From DASXMX01 sp035483795 (GTDB lineage Bacteria; Planctomycetota; Phycisphaerae; Tepidisphaerales; Tepidisphaeraceae): a stretch of DNA of 6,591 bases. Positions 1 through 6,232 of the stretch are shown piece by piece. A program made the translations under genes and the position numbers. Location of the stretch: NCBI GenBank assembly GCA_035483795.1, contig DATHPP010000004.1, positions 1 through 6,591 of the forward strand, written 5' to 3'. Under the pieces are notes generated by a model, which was given only the letters and a program-made list of their open reading frames with translations, searched no databases and was not told the DNA's origin. How positions within the stretch are numbered: position 1 is the first letter of the stretch; each line of letters starts with the position of its first letter.

Positions 1-110
1 GCCGCGACTATTTCGAGAAGCTCAACGAGGATCGCGTGAAACGACATCTGGTCAACCGCCTGGAGAAACTCGGCTACACCGTCACACTTCAGAAGAAGGA
101 GGCCGCGTAG
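1..110 (+). CDS. C-terminal end of a possible transposase (partial)
   Basis: The frame is open from the left edge (first full codon at base 3) and ends at TAG 108-110, giving the last 35 residues of a gene that starts outside the window. The peptide begins RDYFEKLNEDRVKRHLV and ends LEKLGYTVTLQKKEAA. It is basic, probably helical, and closes with a short beta-like LGYTVTL segment. Tails of the form YF-x-L-x(4)-R-x(2)-R-x-L-V-x-R-LE-x-LG-Y-x-VTL resemble, from memory, the ends of transposases in planctomycetes and cyanobacteria, but I cannot name the IS family. A gene of another kind cannot be excluded from 35 residues. It converges on the kinase gene at 290-1303, with a palindromic repeat between them. 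Confidence 0.4.
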   Translation, partial: RDYFEKLNEDRVKRHLVNRLEKLGYTVTLQKKEAA

Positions 111-129
111 ACGAAGCTATTTTCGGAGC

Positions 130-290
130 AGGCACGAAGAACACGAAGAAATGCTTTGACCGCGGATGACGCAGATCGCACGGATAAGAAAGAAGTGGAT
201 ACCGCTACTCCCATCCGCGTTCATCCGTGTAATCCGCGGTCCTATCGTCTTTCTTTTTCCATTTCTTCGTGTCCTTCGTGCCTTCGTGGT
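130..290. repeat. Nested palindromic REP/MITE-like element
   Basis: This non-coding element is a palindrome inside a palindrome. The outer arms are 130-153 (AGGCACGAAGAACACG...) and 260-283 (...CGTGTCCTTCGTGCCT), complementary over 24 bp with one mismatch. The inner arms are about 159-185 (starting ACCGCGGAT) and 213-240 (ending ATCCGCGGT). They match perfectly over the 9 terminal bases and imperfectly inside, around a loop at about 186-212. Bases 284-290 continue the CACGAAGG-type motif into the stop codon of the neighbouring kinase gene. Units of the type CACGAAGGACACGAAG and CCGCGGATTACACGGATGAACGCGGAT are, from general knowledge, dispersed intergenic repeats in many environmental bacteria. 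It lies between two convergent genes and could fold into a long RNA hairpin on either strand. The small open frames across it are repeat-derived, not genes. Confidence 0.8.
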
Positions 291-1303
291 TAATCAATTC
301 TTTCGACAAACTCGCGGATCAATACCGGGATTTGGGCCGGCGGATTGTCCATCAGGAAAGCCGCGACATTGGCCTGCCGCGCGGCGCGTTCGGGCGAGAG
401 ATACTCGAGGGGCGATCGGCCGACGCACCGCGCGAGCAGGCACCCCAATGTATGGCGGCAGGCGCGAGATTCCGGGACTTCCCGGGCCAACTGATCACGG
501 TAGGTCTTCCAGAATACTTCGGCAGCCGCAAGGAGACGCTCGCGTATCGCCGGAAGCGCGTTGGCTTTGCTCAATAGATGCGTGAGGGCAAAGCCGATGT
601 CGAACGTCCCGTCGCCGAAATGGATCACCTCGTGGTCGAGCAGGACGAGCTGGCCTTTGTGGACGAGCACGTTTTTCGGGCTGTAATCGCCGTGCACGAG
701 CGTGTAGCGGCTGGCGCGGGTCTCATCGACCAGGTTTTGGATGAATGACGCGACCGCGGGCATCCGCTGGGCCGAATAAAGGTAGTACGGCTCGAGGCGC
801 AGGGATTCGAAGGCGCTGCGGTCATCGAAGTCGCCGGCAAATCGCTTGTGCCGCTCGGCGCCCGTTCGGTGGATCGCCGCCAGCAGCTTGGCGAACTGGC
901 GGATAGGGTCCAGCTCGAGCCGGCCGGCCATCAGCATGCTCTTCCAGTTCTCGTGCGGCTGCGGGACGGCTTGCATCGCCAGCAGGTTTTGCTCGCGATC
1001 GAGGAAAACCAGCGGGGTGATCGATCCTGCCGGCGCGATCTCCGACAGTGCCTGCATTCCCGCCGCTTCGCGTTCGATGCGACGGGGGTCGCTGCGCCAA
1101 TCCACCCGCACACGCAATTTTTCCAGCGCCTGCTTGAGGACCCAGGATTCACCGCTGGGGCGTTCGATCAGCACAGTCCGGTTGGAGACGCCCCCGGCCA
1201 GGTTGGTCAGCCGCGGCGATTCACCCTCGCTGATGCGCCCGCTTTCGCGCAGATAGGCCAGAAGGTTGGAGAAGTCCTCGATGTCCAGCGATCCGGCATT
1301 CAT
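290..1303 (-). CDS. APH/choline kinase-family phosphotransferase
   Basis: This 337-residue cytoplasmic protein has the fold of aminoglycoside phosphotransferases, choline kinases and methylthioribose kinase, which transfer the ATP gamma-phosphate to a small hydroxylated substrate. A glycine-rich nucleotide loop (NLAGGVSNRTVLIE, residues 34-47) is followed by the likely ATP-binding lysine K57 (WVLKQAL) and an acidic partner at E77 or E79. The catalytic loop HGDYSPKNV spans 204-212, with base D206 and metal ligand N211. The metal-binding segment LLDHE (D223) leads into FGDGTFDIGFALTHLL (229-244). The LDHEVIHFGDGTFDIG region recalls methylthioribose kinase, but the protein is shorter than that enzyme's usual roughly 400 residues, so the substrate is left open. 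A GGAAGA ribosome site lies 4 bases before the ATG. The TAA stop overlaps the edge of the palindromic repeat. It is transcribed divergently from the ACT-domain gene. Confidence 0.85.
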   Translation of the reverse strand: MNAGSLDIEDFSNLLAYLRESGRISEGESPRLTNLAGGVSNRTVLIERPSGESWVLKQALEKLRVRVDWRSDPRRIEREAAGMQALSEIAPAGSITPLVFLDREQNLLAMQAVPQPHENWKSMLMAGRLELDPIRQFAKLLAAIHRTGAERHKRFAGDFDDRSAFESLRLEPYYLYSAQRMPAVASFIQNLVDETRASRYTLVHGDYSPKNVLVHKGQLVLLDHEVIHFGDGTFDIGFALTHLLSKANALPAIRERLLAAAEVFWKTYRDQLAREVPESRACRHTLGCLLARCVGRSPLEYLSPERAARQANVAAFLMDNPPAQIPVLIREFVERID

Positions 1304-1343
1304 GCTGTCTTCCGCTTTCTAACTTCTGTATGCTTTTTTCACC
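1304..1343. promoter_or_regulatory. Short divergent intergenic region
   Basis: These 40 bases separate the start codons of two divergent genes, so the promoters must overlap here or extend into the coding regions. On the minus strand GGAAGA (1313-1308) is a reasonable ribosome site for the kinase. On the plus strand no Shine-Dalgarno-like sequence precedes the ATG at 1344. The preceding bases are pyrimidine-rich (GCTTTTTTCACC), and a weak -10-like TATGCT at 1329-1334 would place the transcript start only a few bases before the ATG. That would suggest a leaderless mRNA. No convincing -35 box is visible, so the promoter call is tentative. Confidence 0.3.
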
Positions 1344-1868
1344 ATGCCGCAGGTGATTCTGACCGCAATCGGGGCGGACCGTCCGGGACTTGTGGACGAC
1401 GTCTCGCAGTTCATTTTTGACCGAGGCGGAAACATCGAGGACAGCCGGATGGTCAACCTGGCCGGGCAGTTCGCGGTGATGGTTCTGCTGGGCGGCACCG
1501 ATCAGGCGATCGCGAAAGTGCGGCAGGATCTGCCCATACTGGCGACAAAGACTTCGCTTCGCGCCGAGCTGCACGAGGCCACCGCCGCGCCGGGCGGTTC
1601 GGGCGCTGCGCTTCCTTTCCGCCTGACCGGCACGGCCCTCGATCAGCCGGGCCTCGTGCATCGGGTTTCCCACCTCTTGCACGAGTTGCACGTCAACATC
1701 GAAAGCCTGGAGACGCGGCTGCGGCCGGCGCCCTATACCGGCGCGCCGATGTTCGACATGGAGCTGATCCTCTCGGTCCCGCGGACGACGCCGCTCAGCC
1801 AGCTCCGCCAGGACATCGCCAAACTCTGCGATGAGCTGAACGTCGACTGGAATCTCGACCCGGCTTGA
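1344..1868 (+). CDS. Two-ACT-domain protein, GcvR-like
   Basis: This 174-residue protein is built from two ACT domains, the pattern of the glycine cleavage system repressor GcvR and related amino-acid-sensing regulators. The first domain covers about residues 3-78 and carries the ligand-turn motif DRPGLV at 12-17, followed by IFDRGGNIEDSRM. The second covers about 91-172 with DQPGLV at 100-105, then LLHELHVNIESLETR. An Ala/Gly/Pro linker at about 79-90 joins them. ACT domains bind amino acids at dimer interfaces. In E. coli GcvR acts by binding GcvA rather than DNA, and no DNA-binding domain is seen here either. The first ATG gives the strand MPQVILTAIG directly, so this start is well placed although no ribosome site precedes it. 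No gcv gene lies in the window, so a role in glycine metabolism rests on family resemblance only. A palindromic repeat begins 13 bases after the stop. Confidence 0.85.
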   Translation: MPQVILTAIGADRPGLVDDVSQFIFDRGGNIEDSRMVNLAGQFAVMVLLGGTDQAIAKVRQDLPILATKTSLRAELHEATAAPGGSGAALPFRLTGTALDQPGLVHRVSHLLHELHVNIESLETRLRPAPYTGAPMFDMELILSVPRTTPLSQLRQDIAKLCDELNVDWNLDPA

Positions 1869-1881
1869 AACGCCGAGCTGA

Positions 1882-1986
1882 GGTGGGGCAGGCATTCTTG
1901 CTTGCCATTCTTTCGAGTCCGCTCGGCGGAAGCGAGTACGCTCCCGCACTCGCAGACTCCAGGCAGACAGGAATGTCCGCCCCACC
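1882..1986. repeat. Palindromic REP-like element at a convergent junction
   Basis: The imperfect inverted arms are 1882-1906 (GGTGGGGCAGGCATTCTTG...) and 1962-1986 (...GAATGTCCGCCCCACC), matching at 20 of 25 positions, with the outermost 8 bases perfect. Inside there is a second small stem, GCGAGT 1932-1937 with ACTCGC 1948-1953, and a GAGTC/GACTC pair at 1915-1919 and 1955-1959. The arm consensus GGGGCAGACATTCCTGTCTGCC is a motif I associate with dispersed intergenic repeats of planctomycetes. It occupies nearly all of the 133 bases between the stops of the GcvR-like gene and the zinc-ribbon gene. It could act as a bidirectional hairpin terminator or mRNA 3'-end protector, although no U-tract is apparent. 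Small open frames through it are repeat-derived. Confidence 0.75.
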
Positions 1987-2001
1987 AAGATGTGGCCAGT
2001 C

Positions 2002-2397
2002 TCAAAACGGAATGTCATCTTCACCGAGGGTCTGATCTGGCGGCTCGTCGCCGTTGTGGTTCCCGCGCTGCGGCTCCTCCCACGGTAGCTCCGAGTCCTC
2101 GAAGGCGTCCTCTTCGTCGTATTCTCCCTCCTCATCTTCTTCATCGTCGAAGAACATGACCTTCTGGCCATTCTCGTCGCGCCAGTCGGGGTCGGTGGGC
2201 CAGATGTCGAAACAGAATCCGATGCCGTCGCAGCCCGGGGTAGGGCAGGACCAGAAACCGTCGCTGGGGTCCTTTTCATCGGGGACCCATTTAATGAGAT
2301 AGCTCTCGTACTCTTCCCCGCAATGGATACAGTGCACCTCGATGGGGATATCGGGAGGGCGGAAGGGGTCGTTTGAGCCGGGAGAGCCTTCACGCAT
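2002..2397 (-). CDS. Zinc-ribbon protein with acidic SSB-like C-terminal tip
   Basis: This 131-residue protein has no signal peptide or membrane segment and is presumably cytoplasmic. Residues 17-66 form a likely zinc ribbon: the pair C23-x2-C26 (CIHC) and the pair C51-x4-C56 (CPTPGC), with an extra C62 and several aromatics (W37, W49, W66, W72). From about residue 84 the chain becomes a highly acidic, probably disordered tail (DDEEDEEGEYDEED...) with Gly, Asn and Pro near the end. It terminates in GEDDIPF. Bacterial single-stranded DNA-binding proteins end in the same way (DDDIPF in E. coli), and there this tip docks onto RecQ, RecO, ExoI, PriA and other partners. No OB fold is present, so this is not an SSB. 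I do not recognise a characterised family. Its ATG overlaps the stop of the upstream PEP-CTERM gene (ATGCGTGA), and no ribosome site is visible, which suggests translational coupling. Confidence 0.8.
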   Translation of the reverse strand: MREGSPGSNDPFRPPDIPIEVHCIHCGEEYESYLIKWVPDEKDPSDGFWSCPTPGCDGIGFCFDIWPTDPDWRDENGQKVMFFDDEEDEEGEYDEEDAFEDSELPWEEPQRGNHNGDEPPDQTLGEDDIPF

Positions 2398-5300
2398 GGC
2401 TTGTATTCAACCAGACAGGCCGGCCTGCGGGAAGCCCGCGGCGCCGCCGGCGCAAAATCAAAGCTGCTGCGACTGTGGCGGCGACGCCCCACGGCTCGGG
2501 AACCGGCGCCAGCGTCCCGCCCCCGGCCAGCGCGTAAGTCCCGTCGCTGAGATAGACGTTGCCCGGTTGGCCAGGGTCGTAATAAATCTTCAGGCCGTCG
2601 CCCTGGATTGAGGCGATCTGACTCAGCCCGTCCGCCAGCGCCAGGGTGCCGACGTAGAGGGCGGAATCGGCCGGGCCATGGAGAACGATCGCGCCGCCGT
2701 GATCGACCACAAGCGTGCCGATGGCGAAATTGTCGGAATATCCCGCACCGTTCGCGCCAAGGTCCCGGCCCGCGACCCCCAGGACGTGCGCTGCCGCGCC
2801 CTGCAAATCGACCAGGGCCTGGGCGGTGTTCCATGCGTTTCGCTCCGCGCTGGAGTTGAGGAAATCGCCGGAGATGAAGAACCGGTCGCCCGCGCCTCCT
2901 TCGAGAACGCCGGTCGCCAGGATCGTCAGGTCGGTGAAGTAATTGTCGGCGGGATCGCTGGAGAAAATCCCGTTGTTGGTGAAGCTACTCAGGAATCGCA
3001 CGGTCGCGGCGGTCGTCTTCAACGTGCCACCGGCGTTGTTGGTGAAAGGGTCGAAGAAGGTCGTCGTGTTGTTGGTGATTTGAATCGAGCCGGAGTTGGA
3101 GACGGCGCCGAGGAACTGCGTGCCGACGTCAGCGACGTTGATTTGCCCGCCCGCCGCGTTGGTCAGCCCACCGCTGCCGAATACGCCGTTGCCCAGGATT
3201 GACCCCGTGTTGAGAACCGGCTGATGGTTGTTGTCGAACGTGCCACCGTTGAGCGCGATCGTGCCGGTGTTGGTGGCAAGCCCCTGGGCGAACAGCACCG
3301 TCGAGCCGGCAGGAGCTTCGATCTGGCCGCCGGCGAGATTCGTGTTTGCGGCGGCTGAAAGGGTGAGCTGCCCGGCGCCGGGACGAATAATTCCGGAATT
3401 GGCGACCGCCGCGCTGACCGTACCGATTCCCAGCAGCGATCCGGTATTGCCGATCGTGCCTGCGGCGAGCGTCGCCGACGGCCCGTTGAGGGTGATGACG
3501 GAGGAATTGGCGAACCCCGAGGCAACGCTCAGGGAGCCCCCATCCTGCACGACGATCTGCCCGCCGGTGGAGTTGTTCATGAGGTTGGCCAACTGGAGGG
3601 TGGCGTTGTTTTCGACACGGATGATTCCACCGGAGTTGCTCAAGGGCGAGGAGATCGACGAAAGCGTGGGCGGCGCGCCGGCAAAGGGCAGGTTGCCGTG
3701 AATCAGCCCTCCGGCATTGTTGGTGAGTTGGCCGGCGCCGACGATAGCGCCGCCGGTCAGCTCGATGTGGCCGGTATTGGAGAATCCCGCGGACTGGCTC
3801 AGCGTCGCCTGAGAACCGAGGTTCACCTGCCCTGAACTGCTTCCCGGCGCCGACAACGTCAACACCCCAATCGGCTGCAACAAACCTTCGTTCGTGAGGG
3901 CGACAGAGATCGTTCCCGCTCCGCTGAGGGTCGCGCCGAAGTCGTTGAGGGCCGGGCCGCTTCCGGCCAGAGTTCCGCCGCTGAGGTTGAGCGGCCCAAG
4001 ATTGTCCAAGCCCGCGCCGTTGGCGGTCAGCGTGTTGGAACCGAGGGAGAGGCTCGCATCATTTTCGACGCCGTTGCCGGCGGTCAACGATGCACCGGCC
4101 AGCGTTCCGCGGTTGATCAGCCGGCCGGAGAAACTGCCGCTGGAGTAGGTAAAAGTCGTGGTATTGACGAGTGTGCCTGTGACGGTGCCGCCGTTCTGGA
4201 GAAAATTCGGGGTGCTGATCGTTCCCCCGGCTCCGTTGAACGTGCCGCCCGGGTTGAGGCTGAGCGAGCTTGCTGAGGTCAGCGTGCCGCCGAGCAGGTT
4301 GTACGTGCCGATCGAGTTCGTGCCGCCGATCGCGACGTTCGAGCCCAAGAAGCTGCCGGCGGTTTGATTTACCGTCGCCGCGCTCAGGGTCCCGCCCGAA
4401 AGGTTGAAATTGCCGGCGACGTTCAGCACCGGCGTCGAGAGCGTGCCGGCCTGAAGGTCGATCTGGCCCTGGCCCTGCACGGTGACGGCGCTGGCGCCGG
4501 TCAGGGTGATGTTGCTCGCCAGCACCAGATCGCCGGTGCCGGCGCCGCTGTTGCCGACCGTCAGGGATTTGACGGTGGTGTTTCCCGTTGGCCCGGTCAC
4601 CGTCGCGTTACCCGTCGGTTGAATCAACACGTTGTGAACGGAAGCGGGCGTGAGGCCCAGCGTCCATGCATGCGTCTGGCTCCACGAGCCGCCGTTGGGT
4701 TCGTAATGCAGGTCCGGCGTGTAGCGGAAGACACCGGTCGCGCCGTTGGCGAGCGTTGCCGCAAAGGCGACCTGCCCCTGGTCGTTGATCGACGCCGGCG
4801 CCGGTCCAGGGGAGGCTGCAAATCCGGCCAACGACATCGACACCACTGTGCTCCCCGCCAGCGGCTGGCCTCCCCGCACCACCGGCACGACGTCCTGGCC
4901 GTCGCTGACAAAAATTCCCTGACCCGCGCCATCGGGCGATCCGCTCAAGCCGGCGGAAAAGACGACATCCCCAAGGCTGTTCATGCCCGGCGTCAAGAGC
5001 GAACTGGTGAAAGCGCCGCCGCCCGGCGCGCTTTGTTTCTCACGCGCGATGGCAGCGGTCGAGACGCCGTTCCCACGGAACAGCCCCGCGGTGCTGCCGT
5101 CCGATGTTCCACCCAGGCCGGCCGAAAACAGCACCTGGCCGTTGAAGTTGATTGCCAGAGGATCGAGCGCCGAGGTGAAGGCGCCGCCGCCCGCTCCGGG
5201 GGCGGATTGCTTGTCGCGGGCGATGGCCGAGGGCGTCGCGCCGGAGCCGGCAAAGATGCCGGCGGCGCTGCCGTCGGTGGTTGCCGAAAGGCTCGCAGCA

Positions 5301-6184
5301 AATGCGACGCTGCCCAGGTCGTTAATCAGAGGACCGGAGAATGCATTGAACGTGCCGCCGCCGGCGCCGGGGGCGGACTGGTTCTGGCGGGCGATGGCGA
5401 TGTTCGTCGTGCCGTCGCCGCGAAAGACTTCCTGCGTCGCGCCGTCGGAGCTGCCACTGAGGCCGAAGACATCGGCGACCAGGCCCGAGGCGTTGATCTG
5501 CGGGGCGGCGAAATTGCCGCTGGTGAAGCTCCCGCCGCCCGGCGCCGATAGCTTGTCCCGCATGATCGCGACGAGCGGCCCTCCGCCGGCGCCGCGAAAA
5601 ACCCCGAACGAACTGCCGTCCGTGCTTGCTGTAAAGTTGTCGTAGAAGACGACCTGCCCCGCGGCGTTGACGCCGGGCGGCTGATTAAGCAATGCAGTCC
5701 CAAATATTCCGCCCCCAGCGCCCGGCGCCGCCTGCTGGTCGCGAACGACGGCGCCAACCGTCCCCGAACCGGTGGCCTGGAAGAGTCCCATCGAGCTGCC
5801 GTCGTTGCTCCCGGTGAACTGGCCGTTGAATGCAACGGAATTGCCGCTCAGGATTGGGGAAGAGAGCGAGGAAAAGGTTCCGCCACCGCTTCCCGGGGCT
5901 GACTGGAGCAGGCGTGCAAAGTTGATCGACGTGCCGGCGCCATCCAGCAGGAAAACGCCCTGCATGCTCCCGTCGGTCGCGCCGGAAATGCCGGCGCGAA
6001 ATGCCAGCGCCCCCGCGGCGTCGATCATCGGGGCCCCGATCGAGCCGAACATTCCGCCCGTCGGCCCCGGCGCTGCCTGGCCGGTTAAGGCGATCGTATC
6101 GACCTGATCCGCCCGCAAAGCCGGCGCGACGATCCCGACTGCCACCGCCGCCACGGCGCACTTTCTCCACACCCTCTTTCCCAT
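2390..6184 (-). CDS. Giant PEP-CTERM surface protein: NxxGxxAF repeats plus beta-helix stalk
   Basis: This 1264-residue secreted protein starts at the ATG ending at 6182, where AAGGTGG lies 3 bases upstream and a signal peptide follows at once. That signal peptide has a basic n-region MGKRVWRK, a hydrophobic AVAAVAVGIVAPA core and a cut after ALRA (residue 25). Residues 28-491 are eight repeats of about 58 residues, matching choice-of-anchor tandem repeat NxxGxxAF (DUF7453-like) proteins. Residues of about 492-1095 are a Gly/Asn/Thr-rich beta-helix with motifs like NNAGG and NSGIIRPG, similar to autotransporter passengers. About 1100-1200 is a conserved-looking closing module (FISGDFLNSS, DNFAIGTLVV, ALYVGTLAL, LKIYY). 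The C-terminus is a PEP-CTERM tail: PVPEP 1227-1231, hydrophobic 1232-1244, RRRRR 1245-1249. Exosortase-type systems process such tails. No beta-barrel domain exists. An unusual 15 residues follow the arginines. Ligand and function are unknown. Confidence 0.85.
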   Translation of the reverse strand: MGKRVWRKCAVAAVAVGIVAPALRADQVDTIALTGQAAPGPTGGMFGSIGAPMIDAAGALAFRAGISGATDGSMQGVFLLDGAGTSINFARLLQSAPGSGGGTFSSLSSPILSGNSVAFNGQFTGSNDGSSMGLFQATGSGTVGAVVRDQQAAPGAGGGIFGTALLNQPPGVNAAGQVVFYDNFTASTDGSSFGVFRGAGGGPLVAIMRDKLSAPGGGSFTSGNFAAPQINASGLVADVFGLSGSSDGATQEVFRGDGTTNIAIARQNQSAPGAGGGTFNAFSGPLINDLGSVAFAASLSATTDGSAAGIFAGSGATPSAIARDKQSAPGAGGGAFTSALDPLAINFNGQVLFSAGLGGTSDGSTAGLFRGNGVSTAAIAREKQSAPGGGAFTSSLLTPGMNSLGDVVFSAGLSGSPDGAGQGIFVSDGQDVVPVVRGGQPLAGSTVVSMSLAGFAASPGPAPASINDQGQVAFAATLANGATGVFRYTPDLHYEPNGGSWSQTHAWTLGLTPASVHNVLIQPTGNATVTGPTGNTTVKSLTVGNSGAGTGDLVLASNITLTGASAVTVQGQGQIDLQAGTLSTPVLNVAGNFNLSGGTLSAATVNQTAGSFLGSNVAIGGTNSIGTYNLLGGTLTSASSLSLNPGGTFNGAGGTISTPNFLQNGGTVTGTLVNTTTFTYSSGSFSGRLINRGTLAGASLTAGNGVENDASLSLGSNTLTANGAGLDNLGPLNLSGGTLAGSGPALNDFGATLSGAGTISVALTNEGLLQPIGVLTLSAPGSSSGQVNLGSQATLSQSAGFSNTGHIELTGGAIVGAGQLTNNAGGLIHGNLPFAGAPPTLSSISSPLSNSGGIIRVENNATLQLANLMNNSTGGQIVVQDGGSLSVASGFANSSVITLNGPSATLAAGTIGNTGSLLGIGTVSAAVANSGIIRPGAGQLTLSAAANTNLAGGQIEAPAGSTVLFAQGLATNTGTIALNGGTFDNNHQPVLNTGSILGNGVFGSGGLTNAAGGQINVADVGTQFLGAVSNSGSIQITNNTTTFFDPFTNNAGGTLKTTAATVRFLSSFTNNGIFSSDPADNYFTDLTILATGVLEGGAGDRFFISGDFLNSSAERNAWNTAQALVDLQGAAAHVLGVAGRDLGANGAGYSDNFAIGTLVVDHGGAIVLHGPADSALYVGTLALADGLSQIASIQGDGLKIYYDPGQPGNVYLSDGTYALAGGGTLAPVPEPWGVAATVAAALILRRRRRGLPAGRPVWLNTSHA
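4712..6103 (-). repeat. Eight tandem protein repeats of the NxxGxxAF type
   Basis: Within the surface-protein gene, residues 28-491 divide into eight units at about 28-86, 87-142, 143-202, 203-260, 261-317, 318-375, 376-431 and 432-491. Each unit has an IARDKQSAPG-like start, a GGGTF turn, an N-x-x-G-x-x-A/V-F strand (for example INDLGSVAF in unit 5 and INDQGQVAF in unit 8), a SGTSDGS turn and a GIFRGDG end. Units 5-7 are the most alike, with period 168-174 bp, suggesting recent duplication. Unit 2 lacks a clean N-x-x-G motif, unit 4 has VADVF in place of VAF, and unit 8 has lost the APGGG turn. The pattern would suit a beta-propeller-like or solenoid fold. Confidence 0.8.
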
Positions 6185-6232
6185 CTTCCACCTTACCTGA
6201 AATGAACTGGACGACCCGAGAGGTGGAAAGAT
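6183..6232 (-). promoter_or_regulatory. Ribosome site and possible masking stem in the PEP-CTERM gene leader
   Basis: Read on the minus strand, the ribosome site and start AGGTGGAAGAT (6193-6183, including the AT of the ATG) is complementary to ATCTTTCCACCT at 6232-6221, with one bulged base and a 27-base loop. If the mRNA begins upstream of 6232, this stem would hide both the Shine-Dalgarno sequence and the start codon, giving translational control. The left arm overlaps the proposed -10 box at 6233-6228. The stem therefore requires a transcript start further upstream than that promoter predicts, so the two readings exclude each other. The ribosome site itself is clear. Confidence 0.45.

Noticed and set aside
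130..290. Possible CRISPR array or phage attachment site
   Set aside because: There are no regularly spaced identical direct repeats with unique spacers, no tRNA and no integrase. The structure is palindromic instead.
166..585. Plus-strand open frames starting in the first palindrome
   Set aside because: The first part (SAFIRVIRG-type peptide) is translation of the dispersed repeat, and the rest is antisense to the kinase gene.
1733..2005. A 90-codon minus-strand frame containing WGGHSCLPG
   Set aside because: This peptide is translation of the second palindromic repeat, and the remainder is antisense to the GcvR-like gene.
2416..2427. A 12-bp perfect palindrome CAGGCCGGCCTG near the end of the surface-protein gene
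   Set aside because: It lies inside coding sequence with no U-tract, so it is not a convincing terminator. Short GC palindromes are expected at this base composition.
1221..2834. A 537-codon minus-strand open frame crossing four genes and a repeat
   Set aside because: It overlaps well-supported genes in other frames, is rich in Arg, Gly and Pro as expected from out-of-frame GC-rich DNA, and runs straight through a palindromic repeat.
4364..5551. A 395-codon plus-strand open frame opposite the surface-protein gene
   Set aside because: It is antisense to the repeat array, its Arg/Gly/Ala-rich composition is that of a frame shadow, and its apparent repeats mirror those of the real gene.
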